64,000 bases of DNA from Xiphydria camelus (lineage: Eukaryota > Arthropoda > Insecta > Hymenoptera > Xiphydriidae), in assembly GCA_963678675.1 (NCBI GenBank), contig OY783192.1:8571736-8635735 (forward strand), written 5' to 3'. The notes under the pieces were generated by a model, which searched no databases, was not told the origin of the DNA, and worked only from the letters and a program-made list of their open reading frames with translations. Of this stretch, positions 23,201 to 35,543 are shown in pieces (position 1 is the stretch's first letter; each line of letters starts with the position of its first letter). Made by a program: the position numbers and the translations under genes.

Positions 23201-24695
23201 AAAATAAATACAACCCTTTTTGATATACAGTGTGTATCAGCCAAATGGAATAAATTCAATAATAAATAAACGGGGGCGTGTTCGAAAAAACGCTCGGATA
23301 TGGATATGTTCAAAATGCTCGCCGCGAACGTCTTGGCAGCATCCTAATCTTAAATAGAAATGTCTTCTAACGTTACTCAACATCTCCTATATTAACATTA
23401 ATGTTTTTGTTTTGTTTTTTACATTATCAATAAATAAACAGTATTACTTATTAGTTTTTGAGTATGTTGTAGCGAATTTCTGTAATCAAATAATTATATT
23501 TTTTAATGTTAATTTTTGCAATAAATCTGAGAAAACACTTAATATTTCCGAAACAGTTGAAGATAGGTATAGGACATAGTACATAAAATATGTCTAGAAT
23601 TTTCTGAAGAATCCGAAAATTGAATAATATACAGGGTATTGCATTTAAAATAAGAAAGTTGGTATTGGCCACTGTTACATGGCACACCCCGTATAAAACG
23701 TTTTTGTTGAAAAAAATGCGCAACTAAAAATACCAATTAACGTATCCGAGCGTTTTTTCGAACACGCCCCCATTTATTTATTATCGAATTTATTCCATTT
23801 GGTTGATACACACTGTATAAGGTGATAGATACAGTAGACTACAATTTAAGAACAATCGTTGACAATTTAACATAGAAAAGTTCGAAAAGTGACAAAAACT
23901 AAAAAATTAAAAAATACAAAATTAATCATTAAGGACTATTGCGCGCGTATATTTAAATATCGTACCCAAAGATATATCGTAAAACGGGGCTACTTTGTCA
24001 AGTTTTGAGTATTAATTATCATTATTATTACGATGAATAAGACTTGATCAAAACTTATCATCGGCATTTCAATACATCCTCTGATTGGAAGGATCCTAAG
24101 TAACAGATTTATAGATTAACAGACACCTGAGTAGCAGATTTTTTATAGCATGCCCGATCTAGAAACAAAATGTTAAGTTAAAAAAAACACAAAGAAACAA
24201 TAGATGCCAAAGTAACCCCGTTTTACGGCACTATATATTTTTTAAATATTCCTTTATCGTGAACCAATAACTGCAGTTGTTACAAAATTAAATGCGCGTT
24301 GTCACAAATTTGTCCTTACTTCTTACAGCCCATTCCGTCATATTTCTCAATTCTTCCAGGTAAGCGGCCATGTCTCTTCGGCATCTGTTACTGAGAGCTT
24401 CAGGTAAAGGACTGAATACATTAGACACCTGACCGATCCAATTGTCATTTTCATCAACAGCTGAAGACTCGTGAACATCGATTTCAATAGCACTCTCGTT
24501 CTTACTCACTATTTGCACCTTACTTTTAATAAAATGTTCGACCACCCCCGACATGTTCGACGCTTCAAGCGTGCGTCTAACACGCCCGCAAAGATCACAC
24601 CGTGCTTCGACATCGCCGCAAGATTTCTCACACTCTGATAAGACACACCGTGATCCGGTGAAGAGCACCAGTAGTAACAACCAGAAGCCACACAT
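17242..24695 (-). CDS. NRF-6-like membrane acyltransferase (NRF-A), 742 aa
   Basis: Eleven exons rebuild one frame of 2,229 nt: 24695-24320, 22098-21863, 21405-21200, 20942-20860, 20795-20593, 20257-19928, 19818-19622, 19525-19399, 19315-19126, 19024-18882, 17379-17242. All introns are GT-AG and phases match. The start is chosen at the Met before the signal peptide M-C-G-F-W-L-L-L-L-V-L-F. The NRF domain (about residues 110-275) includes N-M-T-E-W-A-V-R, F-D-E-C-L and W-G-I-C-V-P-A-S-C. The acyltransferase-3 domain follows, with E-G-M-R-A-I-S (Arg about 339), V-F-G-H-H (His about 350), V-D-T-F-L-L and Q-S-W-Y-T-S-L-D-M-Q-L-F, and ends E-A-P-F-C-S-L-S-E plus a lysine-rich tail. Family knowledge: C. 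elegans NRF-6/NDG-4 act in lipid handling at epithelia. The substrate here is unknown. Intron 1 (2.2 kb) hosts repeats. Confidence 0.93.
22802..23165. repeat. ~126 bp tandem repeat, three diverged copies
   Basis: Units starting TTCCTATKGGTCTGTGGAAT or a close variant begin near 22,804, 22,931 and 23,056. Each contains AAGTGATGCCGCGAGAAAG or a variant and CTAATTAGTTG. It lies in intron 1 of NRF-A. Divergence between copies is much higher than in the 250 bp satellite. Confidence 0.75.
23226..23817. mobile_element. TA-flanked MITE in NRF-A intron 1
   Basis: TA plus CAGTGTGTATCAGCCAAATG at 23,226 is mirrored by CATTTGGTTGATACACACTG plus TA at 23,796-23,817. Arms are about 75 bases and include GGGGGCGTGTTCGAAAAAAC. 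The internal ~440 bases are AT-rich and non-coding. A short stretch at about 23,630-23,695 itself has ACAGGGT and ACCCCGT ends and may be a nested fragment. The TA duplication fits the Tc1/mariner group. Confidence 0.85.
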
Positions 24696-24729
24696 TTTGA
24701 CTGAAGAATTATCTAACCGGCAAGCGACA

Positions 24730-24740
24730 GTCTTATAGAT
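24730..24740 (-). promoter_or_regulatory. Possible core promoter of NRF-A
   Basis: On the minus strand CTATAAGA lies about 33 bases before TTCAGTC, which resembles the arthropod initiator TCAGT, and that lies just before the chosen ATG at 24,695. The implied leader is very short, so this is weak. NRF-E has a similar arrangement (TATATA about 45 bases before its ATG). Confidence 0.25.
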
Positions 24741-25378
24741 AGCCGTCTTACATAAAGACCGCTCGCAGCAATCCCCAAACACGTCTGTAGCTCTTTCGAC
24801 TCTGGTCTAGGGACCATTCACCAAGCTGGTACGCTCCCTCCCTCTTTCTCTCGGAATGGTGAGCCAAGAAGAATCGCCCTACCCGCTGAAACTCACGCGA
24901 TTCTTATATAATTTTTAATGCACTCCAATCTTGGTATACGTGTTCATGTACGCATAAGCATTGTTACGTGCTGGTTCGTACTATAGGACACTGTTTCAGA
25001 TGTTACCCTGTACCCCGGCATAGGTGTATGTCGAAAAAGTGAGCATAAAAAAATTAGAAAGAAGAATTCGATAAAAAATTATGGAATATTAAAAATATCT
25101 ACTTTACATTGTTTTGCTATTACCCAAAAAATTTTGATTGCCGGGATAGACCATCGTGATACCTACGTCAGAGACTTACAAGTTAGATACGATTTATTCA
25201 TTACTAGCAATAATCGTATACATTGCTGAATTTCAATTTACGTATTCTTCATCAGATAGGCACCTCTTATTAAGTAAATGAAAGATTTACATAAAAAGAA
25301 AAACAAATGTGAAAGCGTTATCACCGAGTCTCCTTCGAAATTATATGGCTGGTTCAAATGTCAACAGATACAAATCAG

Positions 25379-26069
25379 TAAAGCCGCATACACACTTGGC
25401 GAATGTGTTCGGCCGAACACCAGCGAATGCGTTCGGCCGAATGCATTCGGCGTTCGTCGTTCGTTCACGCTGAAATTCGCAAGTACGTCCACATATGACG
25501 AATCGAACACGTTCGTGCGTGTTCACCGAGGTTCGCTCGAAATCCATTACTTTTCCGCCGGCAAGTAATTTAAAGAACATGTCTGGTGATGACGAGTTAG
25601 TAATTATTGCGAGTGCAACTGATTTCATTCCACGCATCCCTTTTCTTTATCTCATTTTTATAGTCCGTATGAACATAAACACTCGTGTTCTCGATATACA
25701 TTTTAATCAGTTCCAACGCACGATCATTATTCCACTCCATCATAATTTAATAATAAATCGGAGTCAATGTATCAACAACTACACCAGCATTATTATCTAG
25801 ACGTCGCAAAAATATGTCGAAGTCCGAATGTTCGGAGGAATGTTCGCAAATGCGTACACATTTAATTATTTAATCGTCTAGGCCTTGAACTTCGAGCAAA
25901 TACCCTTTGACGTTCGCTGATTTACCGCTAGATCGGCGAACATTGCCGAACGCGAACGAATGTGTTCGCGAACATTTCGCGATCGTTCGCTGAAACGTAC
26001 ATACTTGGCGAATGCACGCGTTCGCTGGTGCTCGGCCGAACGCATTCGCCAAGTGTGTACGCGGCTTAA
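25379..26069. mobile_element. Harbinger-type MITE with TAA duplication
   Basis: TAA followed by AGCCGCATACACACTTGGCG (25,379) is mirrored by CGCCAAGTGTGTACGCGGCT followed by TAA (26,048-26,069). The 3-base TAA duplication fits PIF/Harbinger. Subterminal regions are rich in GTTCGGCCGAA, GCGAATG and GAACA motifs in both orientations (25,400-25,540 and 25,820-26,045). No transposase. It lies between NRF-A and NRF-B. Confidence 0.8.
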
Positions 26070-26953
26070 GATGTCTCCTCGTCGGGGAAGTAGAAATTTA
26101 CGTATAAATAAAAGGAAGAGAAAAGCGAACCAAAAATGTCTGACGTAATATTGAGTTTTTTTTTTAAACGAGTAGACGACGCGCGTTTTTGATGAGCGCG
26201 TCCTCTGCGCGTCATCAGCGCGAGGATCGTGTGCAAAGATCACAACTTGCCGACTACCTTGCGTTTGCTGAGCGTCCTAATCGCGTTCAACGCACGTTGT
26301 CAACTAGTTTAAAAAACGTCGTATGCAAAGGCCCTAAGAAACGTCTTGTTTTGATGTAATATTGACTTTTTTTCATCCAAAGAAGGTAGTTTTCTAGTGT
26401 AACGCTATATATATATCAGCCTAACTTTACATTGAAGTATTTCGTAGTTTTCCGGGAAGAAATAAAAATTTGTATCCTCTTACATCTCAAAAAACCCGTG
26501 GAAGAGGAAGTAGCATTTACTTATACTTGTCCGTATTCATCGTCTAATTGAAGCTAACAGCTCATATTGGTAGCACTTACTTATTTCATAGTTCTAGTCG
26601 TTTACACTATACTTTGTGACATTCTATGATTCTATTTTTATTTTACCTATTTTCTAGAGTAAACAGTAGGTAGTATAGTTGTAATAATATAAATGTAAAC
26701 TTATAGCTCTATAGCTCCATAATCTCTGTACCGAATAATCTCTCTACGCAAAGATTACATTTGAATAATAGTCCCGTAATGCAGTATTTTTTCAGCCTCT
26801 TCTAGTGAAAACAAAACATACAATAAAGCAGAGTTTTACATATATATCTCATCCCGAACATTTCCTTCGCGCCTTACCGTAAGGTGCCCGTCTAATATGT
26901 AATTACCGCATACTCGCTAAATCCAAATATTTCGTATACACTTCAACACAATT
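26070..26953. other. No gene seen
   Basis: AT-rich intergenic DNA apart from a GC-richer patch (26,170-26,320) containing GCGCG words. I see no convincing ORF, and no candidate for the missing last exon of NRF-B. Confidence 0.45.
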
Positions 26954-27083
26954 CAATTGAGGAGCACAGTTCCAAAACTCATTTAGTCCATTCGCAGTTT
27001 GTCTTATAATCGCTAAACTATTAGCAATTATAGGACAAACTGCGAATGGACTAAACGAGTTTTGGAACTGTGCTCCTCAATTG
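26954..27083. repeat. Hairpin element, arms about 62 bp
   Basis: CAATTGAGGAGCACAGTTCC at 26,954 is mirrored at 27,064-27,083. The symmetry runs to a centre near 27,018 with only two or three mismatches. It is a compact foldback MITE without coding capacity. Confidence 0.9.
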
Positions 27084-27563
27084 CACTTTACAAATACTCA
27101 TGTACATTCGCTTTGCGCGCGCACGGCAAGAATATTAGATTCACGCTTCAAACACGTTTTCTTGAACACTTAATACGCGCGTCTTATATAGACATTCCAA
27201 TTTTAACCAGAATTCAATATCAATTTAATTTAGCACTCTATTTTTAGAATACTCCTGCTCGCATCCAAAAATAATTCGCAAAAGATACGTATAACTATTA
27301 TGCATTTTTACTGTTATATACTACTGACTTTTATGAACACATCAGATTTTTCTGAAAAACGTAACAATTTAAATACAAAATTTTATTGCACTAACGAAAC
27401 ACACGTTTGGTTATATTAAAAAATGGTAATTCCACACATATGTACAGCAATAGTGAAACGATGAAGATGAAAACAAAATCACCGAAAAAATCTCGTATCT
27501 GAAAGATGATAATTAGTACAATTAATTAGTAAAAATAATCGATTGCATCAGTATTAATTAGAA

Positions 27564-27780
27564 TATATGAGGAGCAACTTATCAAAACGCATTATGTCCT
27601 TCCAGAGTATTGATTTCAATAGAGGCAAAAAACTGTTTCCTGTTTAAGGGGTACCCCTTTTAATATTGCACGAAATTCATTGTTTATGCCGTGAGGTATA
27701 GCAGAAAACAGTTTTTTGCCTCTATTGAAATCAATACTCTGGAAGGACATAATACGTTTTGCTAAGTTGCTCCTCATATA
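27564..27780. repeat. Hairpin element, arms about 75 bp
   Basis: TATATGAGGAGCAACTTATC at 27,564 is mirrored at the right end (27,780); the arms include CAGAGTATTGATTTCAATAG and TTTTTTGCCTC. A ~65-base unique centre separates them. It lies just downstream of the NRF-B stop codon, where the last exon of the other paralogs would be expected. Confidence 0.9.
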
Positions 27781-28001
27781 GAACATAGAAATATTAAAAT
27801 TGTAACGTCGAACTTAAAATTTCCGCCATATAGCGATGATTTTTTACGTTTATCAAAGTAGGCAGCTTCTCATCAACTAGAAATAATTAACAGTTGAAAC
27901 GATCTCCTAATAAAAAATCATGCAATCATGCTCTCCAGCAAAATCATTAAAAATTATTCGTGATAACGAGTTGTACCGAGATTACAATTTTAATTAAAAA
28001 A

Positions 28002-31000
28002 TTAATATCCGCTAGTTATATTTAGATATGCTAGGATTATTAAGCTCACGGTAATATAGGTATGTAGTTGTCTCGGTGTCTGCAACACCGCCGCATTGTA
28101 AAGAAGAATTGCCAAGTGCGTCAAATATACGCAATAGCTCAGCCTTCCCAAAAATTTGAATACCTTGCACGATAAAAACATGTTAATGTGACCTGAAAAT
28201 CAACAATTCGATTATAAACGTCATACCTATTTATCATCTTGAATTTTCTTCCCAGCAACAAAATTACTTATGAATACCTATACCACATTCGTATAATGCA
28301 TAATCTTCATTACCTCCGTATCCAGTATGACAGGCATATATTATCCATGCAACTGCAGTGGACCACGAAAAACGATGAAAGCCACCGTAAGCGGCAGCTT
28401 CCCACAAATTATATTGATGTTTAATCGAAGTGAGCCCCTTTGCACCATAAACCGTTGCATACATCACGACCAAAGAGCAAGTCCAACCCAAGATCACTTT
28501 CCACTATCACAATGATAATACGACCGATTAATCATTCCTTGGTGTCATTTTACGACTATTGGGAACCCAACTAAATATCAAATTTTGTATACACCACAAA
28601 ATAAAACGAAATCAATAAACCTTTGCCATGTCGACCGTCTTTCCGCCGTAAAAAATTCTCCCCAGGCACAAACCGATAAAATATGGTGACATACGATTAT
28701 GCGTCGCCATGTAAACACTATGAGCGTACTTATTCAACGTCGAATTTCTATAAAGAAAATACGAATACATAACGCAAATTTGTTTGCCAACGTAGAATCG
28801 AAGAAAACCTTAATATTATTTTACCTGACCGAGAATACGTAGGTACCGGGAAATTTGTAAATCAGGGTAGTTAAGAATGGTAGGACGATGGAGATGATCA
28901 GAGCAATAGTCATGATCATCCCGCCAATGAATCTCCACCTCCAGAGGGGATACATCAATAATGGAGCTATTAAAAATAATTGCATATCTGCCGAGAGGTA
29001 CCAAGATTGGAGCATGCACTGAAAAAGATAGAACGATCTTTACGGAAGGGTAAATAAGACATTGACAATGAGAAAAATTCTTCATGCTCAGTCATCTGAC
29101 ATCTCAAATGACGGTTCGAACGAAAGGAAAGTAGGTATCGAACGTGTGCTGTAAGCGCCCCTGTTTTACGCATCTTGCGATACTCGCGCGTAATCCGGGT
29201 AACGGCATGTAGGCGCATTTGCTTCTCACCTTCTCGTTATGCGGGGCATAATTATTGATGTACAATAAATTATGCCACCAAAATCGCCTACACGCCTCGC
29301 TGTTCCTTTCCACGTAATAGTTCCAAGTCGGACCACTGTCCAGCCGATCGAAACTCGACATGTAGAAGAGAATGACTACGAGATACGTTGGCGTAAGGCG
29401 CAAATATCTCTGCAGACCAGATCGGATGACATTCATGTGGCCCTTACTAAATTGTTTCATCAAACTGTTGGAGCGCAAGAGACCGCTGACGAGAAGGAAC
29501 GTATCGACGTTGAAATAGCTGTTCCACAGAGGGTAATAGAGATAGTGATTGTGAGTCTGTAACGAGAACGATGCGAATACGTAAATGGAAACCGAACCAA
29601 CACCTGTCCGATTACAAAACGGTCGAATAGTCCGATTGTATCTCCCAGCCGCTATATTTGTCTCCCGGTTAAATGTGAAAATCGAAAAGTCCCCTCCGGG
29701 AAATGTTCGTGATTCTCGAATTTCACAGAACGACATACCTCCATCGTTTCCAATTTGTTGCTGAACGGCAGTTGACTGATGAGAATAATTTGATGCGTCA
29801 TTACTACCCAGACTGTCGATAGCGAGCGCACACCCTCAAGGCATGTTATGGTGTCTCTGGATTGCGTTCGCATGTCCACCAAGCGTTTCCAGTTGTCAAC
29901 GAGTGAAAACGAGCTGAGTATTCTCGGCAGAAAGCGCTGTTTCTCTGAAAGAAATTCGAATATTTCGATTAAATTTTTTAATGTATTTCTGAAAGAAAAG
30001 GATTGCAAAGTCTGCTTCGGTTCATATGCTACTCACTTTCCACGCTGACCATTTGACAGACCAACGTGGACGAGATGATGACCAGGAAGAGTGCTGCGAA
30101 AATCGACCTGTTGAAAGATGATTTCTTGATCTAAAAAATGAAAGGAACACGAAAACGAACCTCAACTGAATCAGTCTTACATAACAACGAAATCAGTTAT
30201 CCCATAAGATCGCTGATATGAGGCTGTATAACACTCCCTCTCGTCGAGAGAGATGGAAATATTAACTCCGAAATCTGACATCGCTCGTTCCATCGCGACT
30301 TCTCCTAAATTTTGAACGTCTTTCGCTGTACAAGAAGATGGAACGCACAGAGCCCATTCACTGGATGAAAATGTCGGTAAAATGTGAGTACCCTGAGGTT
30401 GCAGAAAATAATTCAGCTTCAAAAATTCCATCATAAATTACTCCGTCGTCTTATCGCCTCATACGGATTACCAGTTCTAAATATACCTATTATTAGCCAC
30501 GTACTTTGAGCCAATCATTCCCAGTCTCCAATTGTCTCCTATTAGCTGTCATAAGATCGATGATCTTCTCCAAAATGTACTCATTCTCTCCGTACGTCGA
30601 GTAATGCAAGCTCAGCAAGCAATATTTTCCTTCGTATTTCCCACGGGGATGCCGCACTCTCAAGCACTGATCAAAGTTTCCCAGTGACCGAATATTACCC
30701 GATAAAACACCCGACGGATATTTAGCGGTGGCGTCCATCACTATAAAACGTCGAATGAAATACTCTCATTGCAAAAAGCAAAAATCCAGTGAGATCACAC
30801 GTGCGATAAATATACACGATTCCCCTTTAATATAGGTACTAACTGCTGACTGCCCACGTTGTAATATTCCCCATTTCGGCCAGGTACTCCAATATATGAT
30901 CGCTGCATTCTCTGCTGACACTGTCGGAAATCGGTTCGATGTAAGACGCGAGTTGCGTTATCCAACTCGAATTGGTGGTGCGTCCCGATACGGAGACCGC

Positions 31001-31054
31001 CGCAGCAATCGTCAAATGCAGAAAGACGAGGCACCCTTTCCGCACGAACGACAT
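28002..31054 (-). CDS. NRF-6-like membrane acyltransferase (NRF-B), 654 aa, C-terminus probably truncated
   Basis: Ten exons give 1,965 nt in one frame: 31054-30844, 30740-30505, 30392-30181, 30107-30037, 29944-29739, 29556-29230, 29018-28825, 28747-28621, 28503-28314, 28192-28002. The signal peptide is M-S-F-V-R-K-G-C-L-V-F-L-H. The NRF domain has I-T-T-W-A-V-S, F-D-Q-C-L and W-A-L-C-V-P-S-S-C. The acyltransferase part has E-G-V-R-S-L-S, V-V-M-T-H (His kept, preceding Gly replaced), V-D-T-F-L-L-V-S-G and Q-S-W-Y-L-S-A-D-M-Q-L-F. Exon lengths match NRF-A closely (236, 127, 190 nt). Unlike its paralogs it has no recognisable exon for the last membrane helix. The final exon either reads through to TAA at 28,002 or is spliced at the GTGAGC near 28,050 to an exon I cannot find. 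Confidence 0.88.
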
Positions 31055-32025
31055 GTCCTACTCGGAGTGATGATCTACCGTCAATGGACGCGCCGAATTA
31101 GACGACGCGAATGGTACTCTTATTTATCTCACCGCATAGGCCCTAATTTGCAAATACGAATCTGGAAAGAACCAACAATTATGTTGTAATGTTTGTCGAA
31201 CGTGTACCGGCTTTACACGGAAACTTCGGACCGGTCGCGTTCGTCCGCCGGTCAATATTATCTCCAATCATCGCAAATATCGGCTGAAGATGTATCGCTA
31301 TATACATATATGGCTACCTTTTAAACTTTGCTCACCGCGCAAAGTCAACAGCATTGAAGGTGCGAAACCTGGTACATCTATAGACGTATTTTAACATCCA
31401 ATAATAATAGCAATCCTTTGCGTAAAACCCATGCGTATAAAAAAACGTCGAAACGAGTCTTTTACGTTCGATTTAGGAAGGATTCTGCCACGGCACTTCC
31501 ACCGCGGAGTCCCATAATTCATCATCGTAAAGTGAGTCGTTGGGCAACGAATTATCCAATGTTGAACTGACATAATATCGAGGCACGGCCGAGCGAGCGT
31601 CCCGTTCTCTCCTGTACATCTGCTCCACCTGACACGCGCGTGTAAAAGGCTACGTCACAGAGGAACTTTCTCTTTCCGTCACGAACACTACTAGCAAACT
31701 ACTCGTCGCGGCTCCCAATCATCCGCAGGAGAAATGAACCGTTGTTCCGCGGAGAATTCGCATGATGCCTCACTAATGGATACTAGTGCGACGCAACCGT
31801 GTATGAACTTGGAACATTTAGTGCAAGAAATGATATACTACGGGTAATAAACGCAGTTATATTCTCAGACCAGTAGATACGACCCGGCGTTATGACGTGC
31901 AGGTTCGTTCATCGAGAAGACAGTAGATACATATGCTCCGTCACACATGTCCATCATCGTACTGTTCCCCGGTAAGACGGCGAACGTATGACAGACTAAA
32001 CCTACTGGCTGCTAGCTCCAGCTAA
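31055..32025. other. Intergenic, no gene seen
   Basis: Upstream region of NRF-B. No TATA box at a convincing distance and no long ORF. Composition is more GC-rich than the flanking repeat regions. Confidence 0.45.
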
Positions 32026-32976
32026 CTGATCGTTAGTTAGCCCACCATCTTAAGAAATTCAATATTCTGAAAACGAAATCCGATAGATCTCTGATAGATC
32101 CCCATAAGTCCCTAAATACCAGCAATATAGATCCCACGTGGAACCTGAGTTTTTCGATGTTCCAACATATGGGGCTAACTACATGATTTCTGAAAAACCT
32201 TCAAAAATGGAAATTTTCATCACATATCGATAGGAAATTCAAAGATACCCATAGATTCCAGAGAAATTCGAATAGATCCCTTTGTGGACTAGAGATATAA
32301 GTATTTTTTTAGAAAATTATGAAATTTAAAAAAATGCCATTTCTTATCCTTACTCAAAACGGAATCCGATAGATCTCCGATAGATTTCCATAGATCCCTA
32401 AATATCAGCGATAGATCTCATGTGGAACCCGGGTTTTTCAATGTTCCAACATATGGGGGCTAACTGCATGATTTCTGAAAATTGTTTAAAAATGAAAATT
32501 TTCATCACATATCCCTAGGAATTTCATAGATCCCCACAGATCCCAATGACATTTGAATAGATCCCTTTGTGGAGTTCCGCTTGTGATCTATTGCTATGTA
32601 TAATATTTGTATTGTATTTGAATTATAATGTTCATATTTGTATTTGTATTATAATAATTATATTATTATGTTTATATTGTATTTGTTATGCATTTTTTAA
32701 AAATACTTATATCTCTAGTCCACACAGGGATCTATTCAAATTTCTTTGGGATCTATGGGGATCTATGAATTTCCTGTCGATACGTGACAAAATTTTCATA
32801 TTTGAAGATTTTTTGAAAATCATGTATTATAGTTAGCCCCTATATGTTGGAACATCGAAAAACCCATGTCCCACGTGGGATCTATATATTGCTGATATTT
32901 AAGGATCTATGGGGATCGATCAGATTCCGTTTTAAAAATACTGAAATTCTCAAGATGGTGGGCTAACTAACGGTCG
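32026..32976. mobile_element. Foldback element with GGGCTAACTAACG ends and internal direct repeats
   Basis: CGTTAGTTAGCCCACCATCT at 32,031 is mirrored at about 32,952-32,972. Arms of about 200 bases contain GATAGATCCC, CACGTGG and TTCCAACATATG in symmetric positions. A third, direct copy of the arm block lies at about 32,345-32,500, so the element is a composite of two units in the same orientation plus one inverted. Runs of AGATCCC/GGGATCT are frequent. Non-coding. Confidence 0.8.
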
Positions 32977-35515
32977 GTTTCCAGCTGCTAGTTTCAGCAT
33001 CATGCGCGAGAACGCGCTAACAACGGATGCAAATGAGTTTCTTTCTCCCAGCTGCGAAAAATATACCAACCGCCACCACGATTCGCAGCTCTGTGTATAA
33101 AAACGCGCTCAATGTATTTACGACGTTGCAACAACTCGAGTCGCATCTACCTACCGTCCGATTTTTTCCAAGAGCAAGCCGGGAATAAACTAACTTCTAA
33201 TTCAAATTCGGCTGTTTTAACGACGATGTCAAGCACAAGTTCAATACTAAGACGACGGTACTAAGTGCCTGGGCGTATTTACGTTTACTAGCCTTGGAAA
33301 ATCTTTTGATATCACGCTGCCCCGCGCGAACTTTAAAAATTCAAAACCGCGCAAATTGCAATTTTTGGAGCCAAGAAAAAACGAGAAATACTTTCGTACA
33401 TTTTATACTACATGTCTGACTAAATTCTAATCAAATGTCACTTGTATAATACCTATATTATTTCCATTCTAAACCTTACGCCAATAACCAATAGCGTTAA
33501 CTCTTCCGCCTAATTCTTCTCTCGAGTCAAAAAGAGTTTTCACCCCGCGCACACAACGAGTGTTTGATTTTTGAAATTACCTTTCTTCGCCTGCCGGTCG
33601 ATCGCGCTCGCAGATACACCCCTATCGTTATTTGGAAAACGTTCCGAGACATACTAAAGTCCACGCGGAAGAACGCTGCAAATTTAACGACGCTTGCTCG
33701 TTTTAACAATAGCCTCGGCCATCCGAGTTCAGGGCCGTAGAGACTCGACTGAATACGTCGATAGGCGACCGGTTTTATATCTCCATACCGATAATGTAAA
33801 ACGAAGCTCGTATTTATATTTATTTCCAACTGGTTTAATTAACGTACAAAATATGCGATGCGTTAAGAAAAATTCCAATGCGGAATGCCGAAGAAGGGGA
33901 ATACACAATTCCACCTCTACGGAGGCATTCCTATAGACCCTCCTACATGCAAATGCCTCTTAAGTAACATCCGCAATAGATAGTTCGGGGAGAATTTCCA
34001 TCCAATCGGCTAACTTTTACTTTTCCATCAGTCGAAGCTTCTGTATACATGCGATAAAAGGTTAGCTTGGTCCACGCTACCTCTCAGTGGCCGTCGTGCG
34101 GACGACGAAGGACAAGCAAGTTCTGACTTATCGAAAGTGAAGCCGTTACCGCCGTCGACTAGCCGTAGCATGGACCAAAAAAAATCGCATTCCTGCTTAG
34201 ACCAGTTAACCCCGCTCCGGACCCCGGCACGTATGGGAATTCATTCTCCTTTCCCTTCGGGCACGCCGAACGATGCTTCGCTGCACTCTTGCAACAATCA
34301 CTTGCTGATTCGTCAAAACAGTTTGTCGACCGCACACGACCGAAGGTGCCGACGCGTGGCCTCGCCGGCCAGTTACATCACCCCGAAGAAGAACGAATGA
34401 CGGTTGACGCGTTCCTGCGAAATCCGAAACGGCGATTTTTCGAGAAAGAGCGAAAAATAGTTGAACAGGCCCGTGCCGAAGAGGCCTTGGACTGACGGAG
34501 AAACCGCTTAGATGCGCACGCGGGAGAGGCGCCGTGGAATACAAATTTGAAACGCCGAAACGCGAGAACGAACCTTGAGCTGGGTCACGTTTCGACGATA
34601 TCGTCGTTATCTGCTTGCCAATCGAATCGAGTGTCTGTCGAAACAGATTTTGCAATTCTCCCTTTTCCATTAAAAAGCAAAAGGAGCACCGAGTCCCCTC
34701 GCTTTTTCTTTTCTAGGAATAACTCGCGTCATTGCACGGCTGAGCTCTGCGCGAAAAAGTTGTGATGTGTTAATGACTCGATATTTGCAGAAGTTATCTC
34801 GATTTGCCACTGATCGGTCGAAACCAGCTTGTCCCTACTCAAATCCTTTCTCACCGTTGAAACGTGATCTCATCTCAGTTTAGTGGGAGGGATCGATCTG
34901 TCGAAAGCGCCCGTCTTCCACTTGCGTGTCTTTGCGTTTTACTATCGATCGGACGTAGCGATAGGAACGGAAACTGATAACGATCGCAATGTGTACACGT
35001 GCGCGCGAGTGCAGTATTAAGTGGAATCGGTGAAGAGATTCTTATCGGAAATGTTTGTCAACTGAAATGCCATTGAGAAGAAAGGTAAACTACCTACCTA
35101 TACATACATAGTACTCAAAAATACCCGCCGAATTGCAATATCATACTGTCAAAGAAAGCCCGCCTATGTGCAGAATACAGCAGAAAAATGTTGCTCCAGT
35201 GATGTTAGATTATCTTTTCCTGTTGCATTGTTGAGCAATAATTTTTAAATGATTAATAGAAAAAATTATAAGGCGATATTATTTTATAAGTATCGAATTA
35301 TTTTTGTACATATCAAACCGAATAGAAATTTCAGCATTATTAAAGCTAAAAATAGCTATATTTTGAAAACGGAATCTTTCTCAATCAATGACTATCAAAA
35401 TTTCTCGTCTAATTTCGAAATATTTAACATATGTATCGTACATGAGTTGTGCAATTAATTCATCCTGTTACATTTCTCATAGTAAAAGATCAAATATCGT
35501 ATACCTAATAGCATG
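32977..35515. other. Intergenic, no gene seen; GC-richer patch at 34,070-34,800
   Basis: I find no exon with splice sites or family similarity. The patch 34,070-34,800 is GC-richer with longer open frames (for example minus 34,206-34,670) whose translations are arginine/serine-rich without any domain. It may be a CpG-rich regulatory stretch or an untranslated exon. A TATAAAA lies at 33,097 but nothing recognisable is linked to it. Confidence 0.4.
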
Positions 35516-35516
35516 T

Positions 35517-35525
35517 TCGTTTCAG
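35517..35525 (+). other. Possible 5' UTR splice acceptor of NRF-C
   Basis: TTCGTTTCAG ends 18 bases before the NRF-C start codon and looks like a 3' splice site. If used, the gene has an upstream non-coding exon, which would explain the lack of a nearby core promoter. Confidence 0.35.
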
Positions 35526-35543
35526 AATCTCACGCTTCCAACC

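Noticed and set aside
34206..34670. 154-residue minus-strand frame
   Set aside because: Arginine/serine-rich translation from a GC-rich patch, no domain, no splice context, not like neighbouring genes in codon use.
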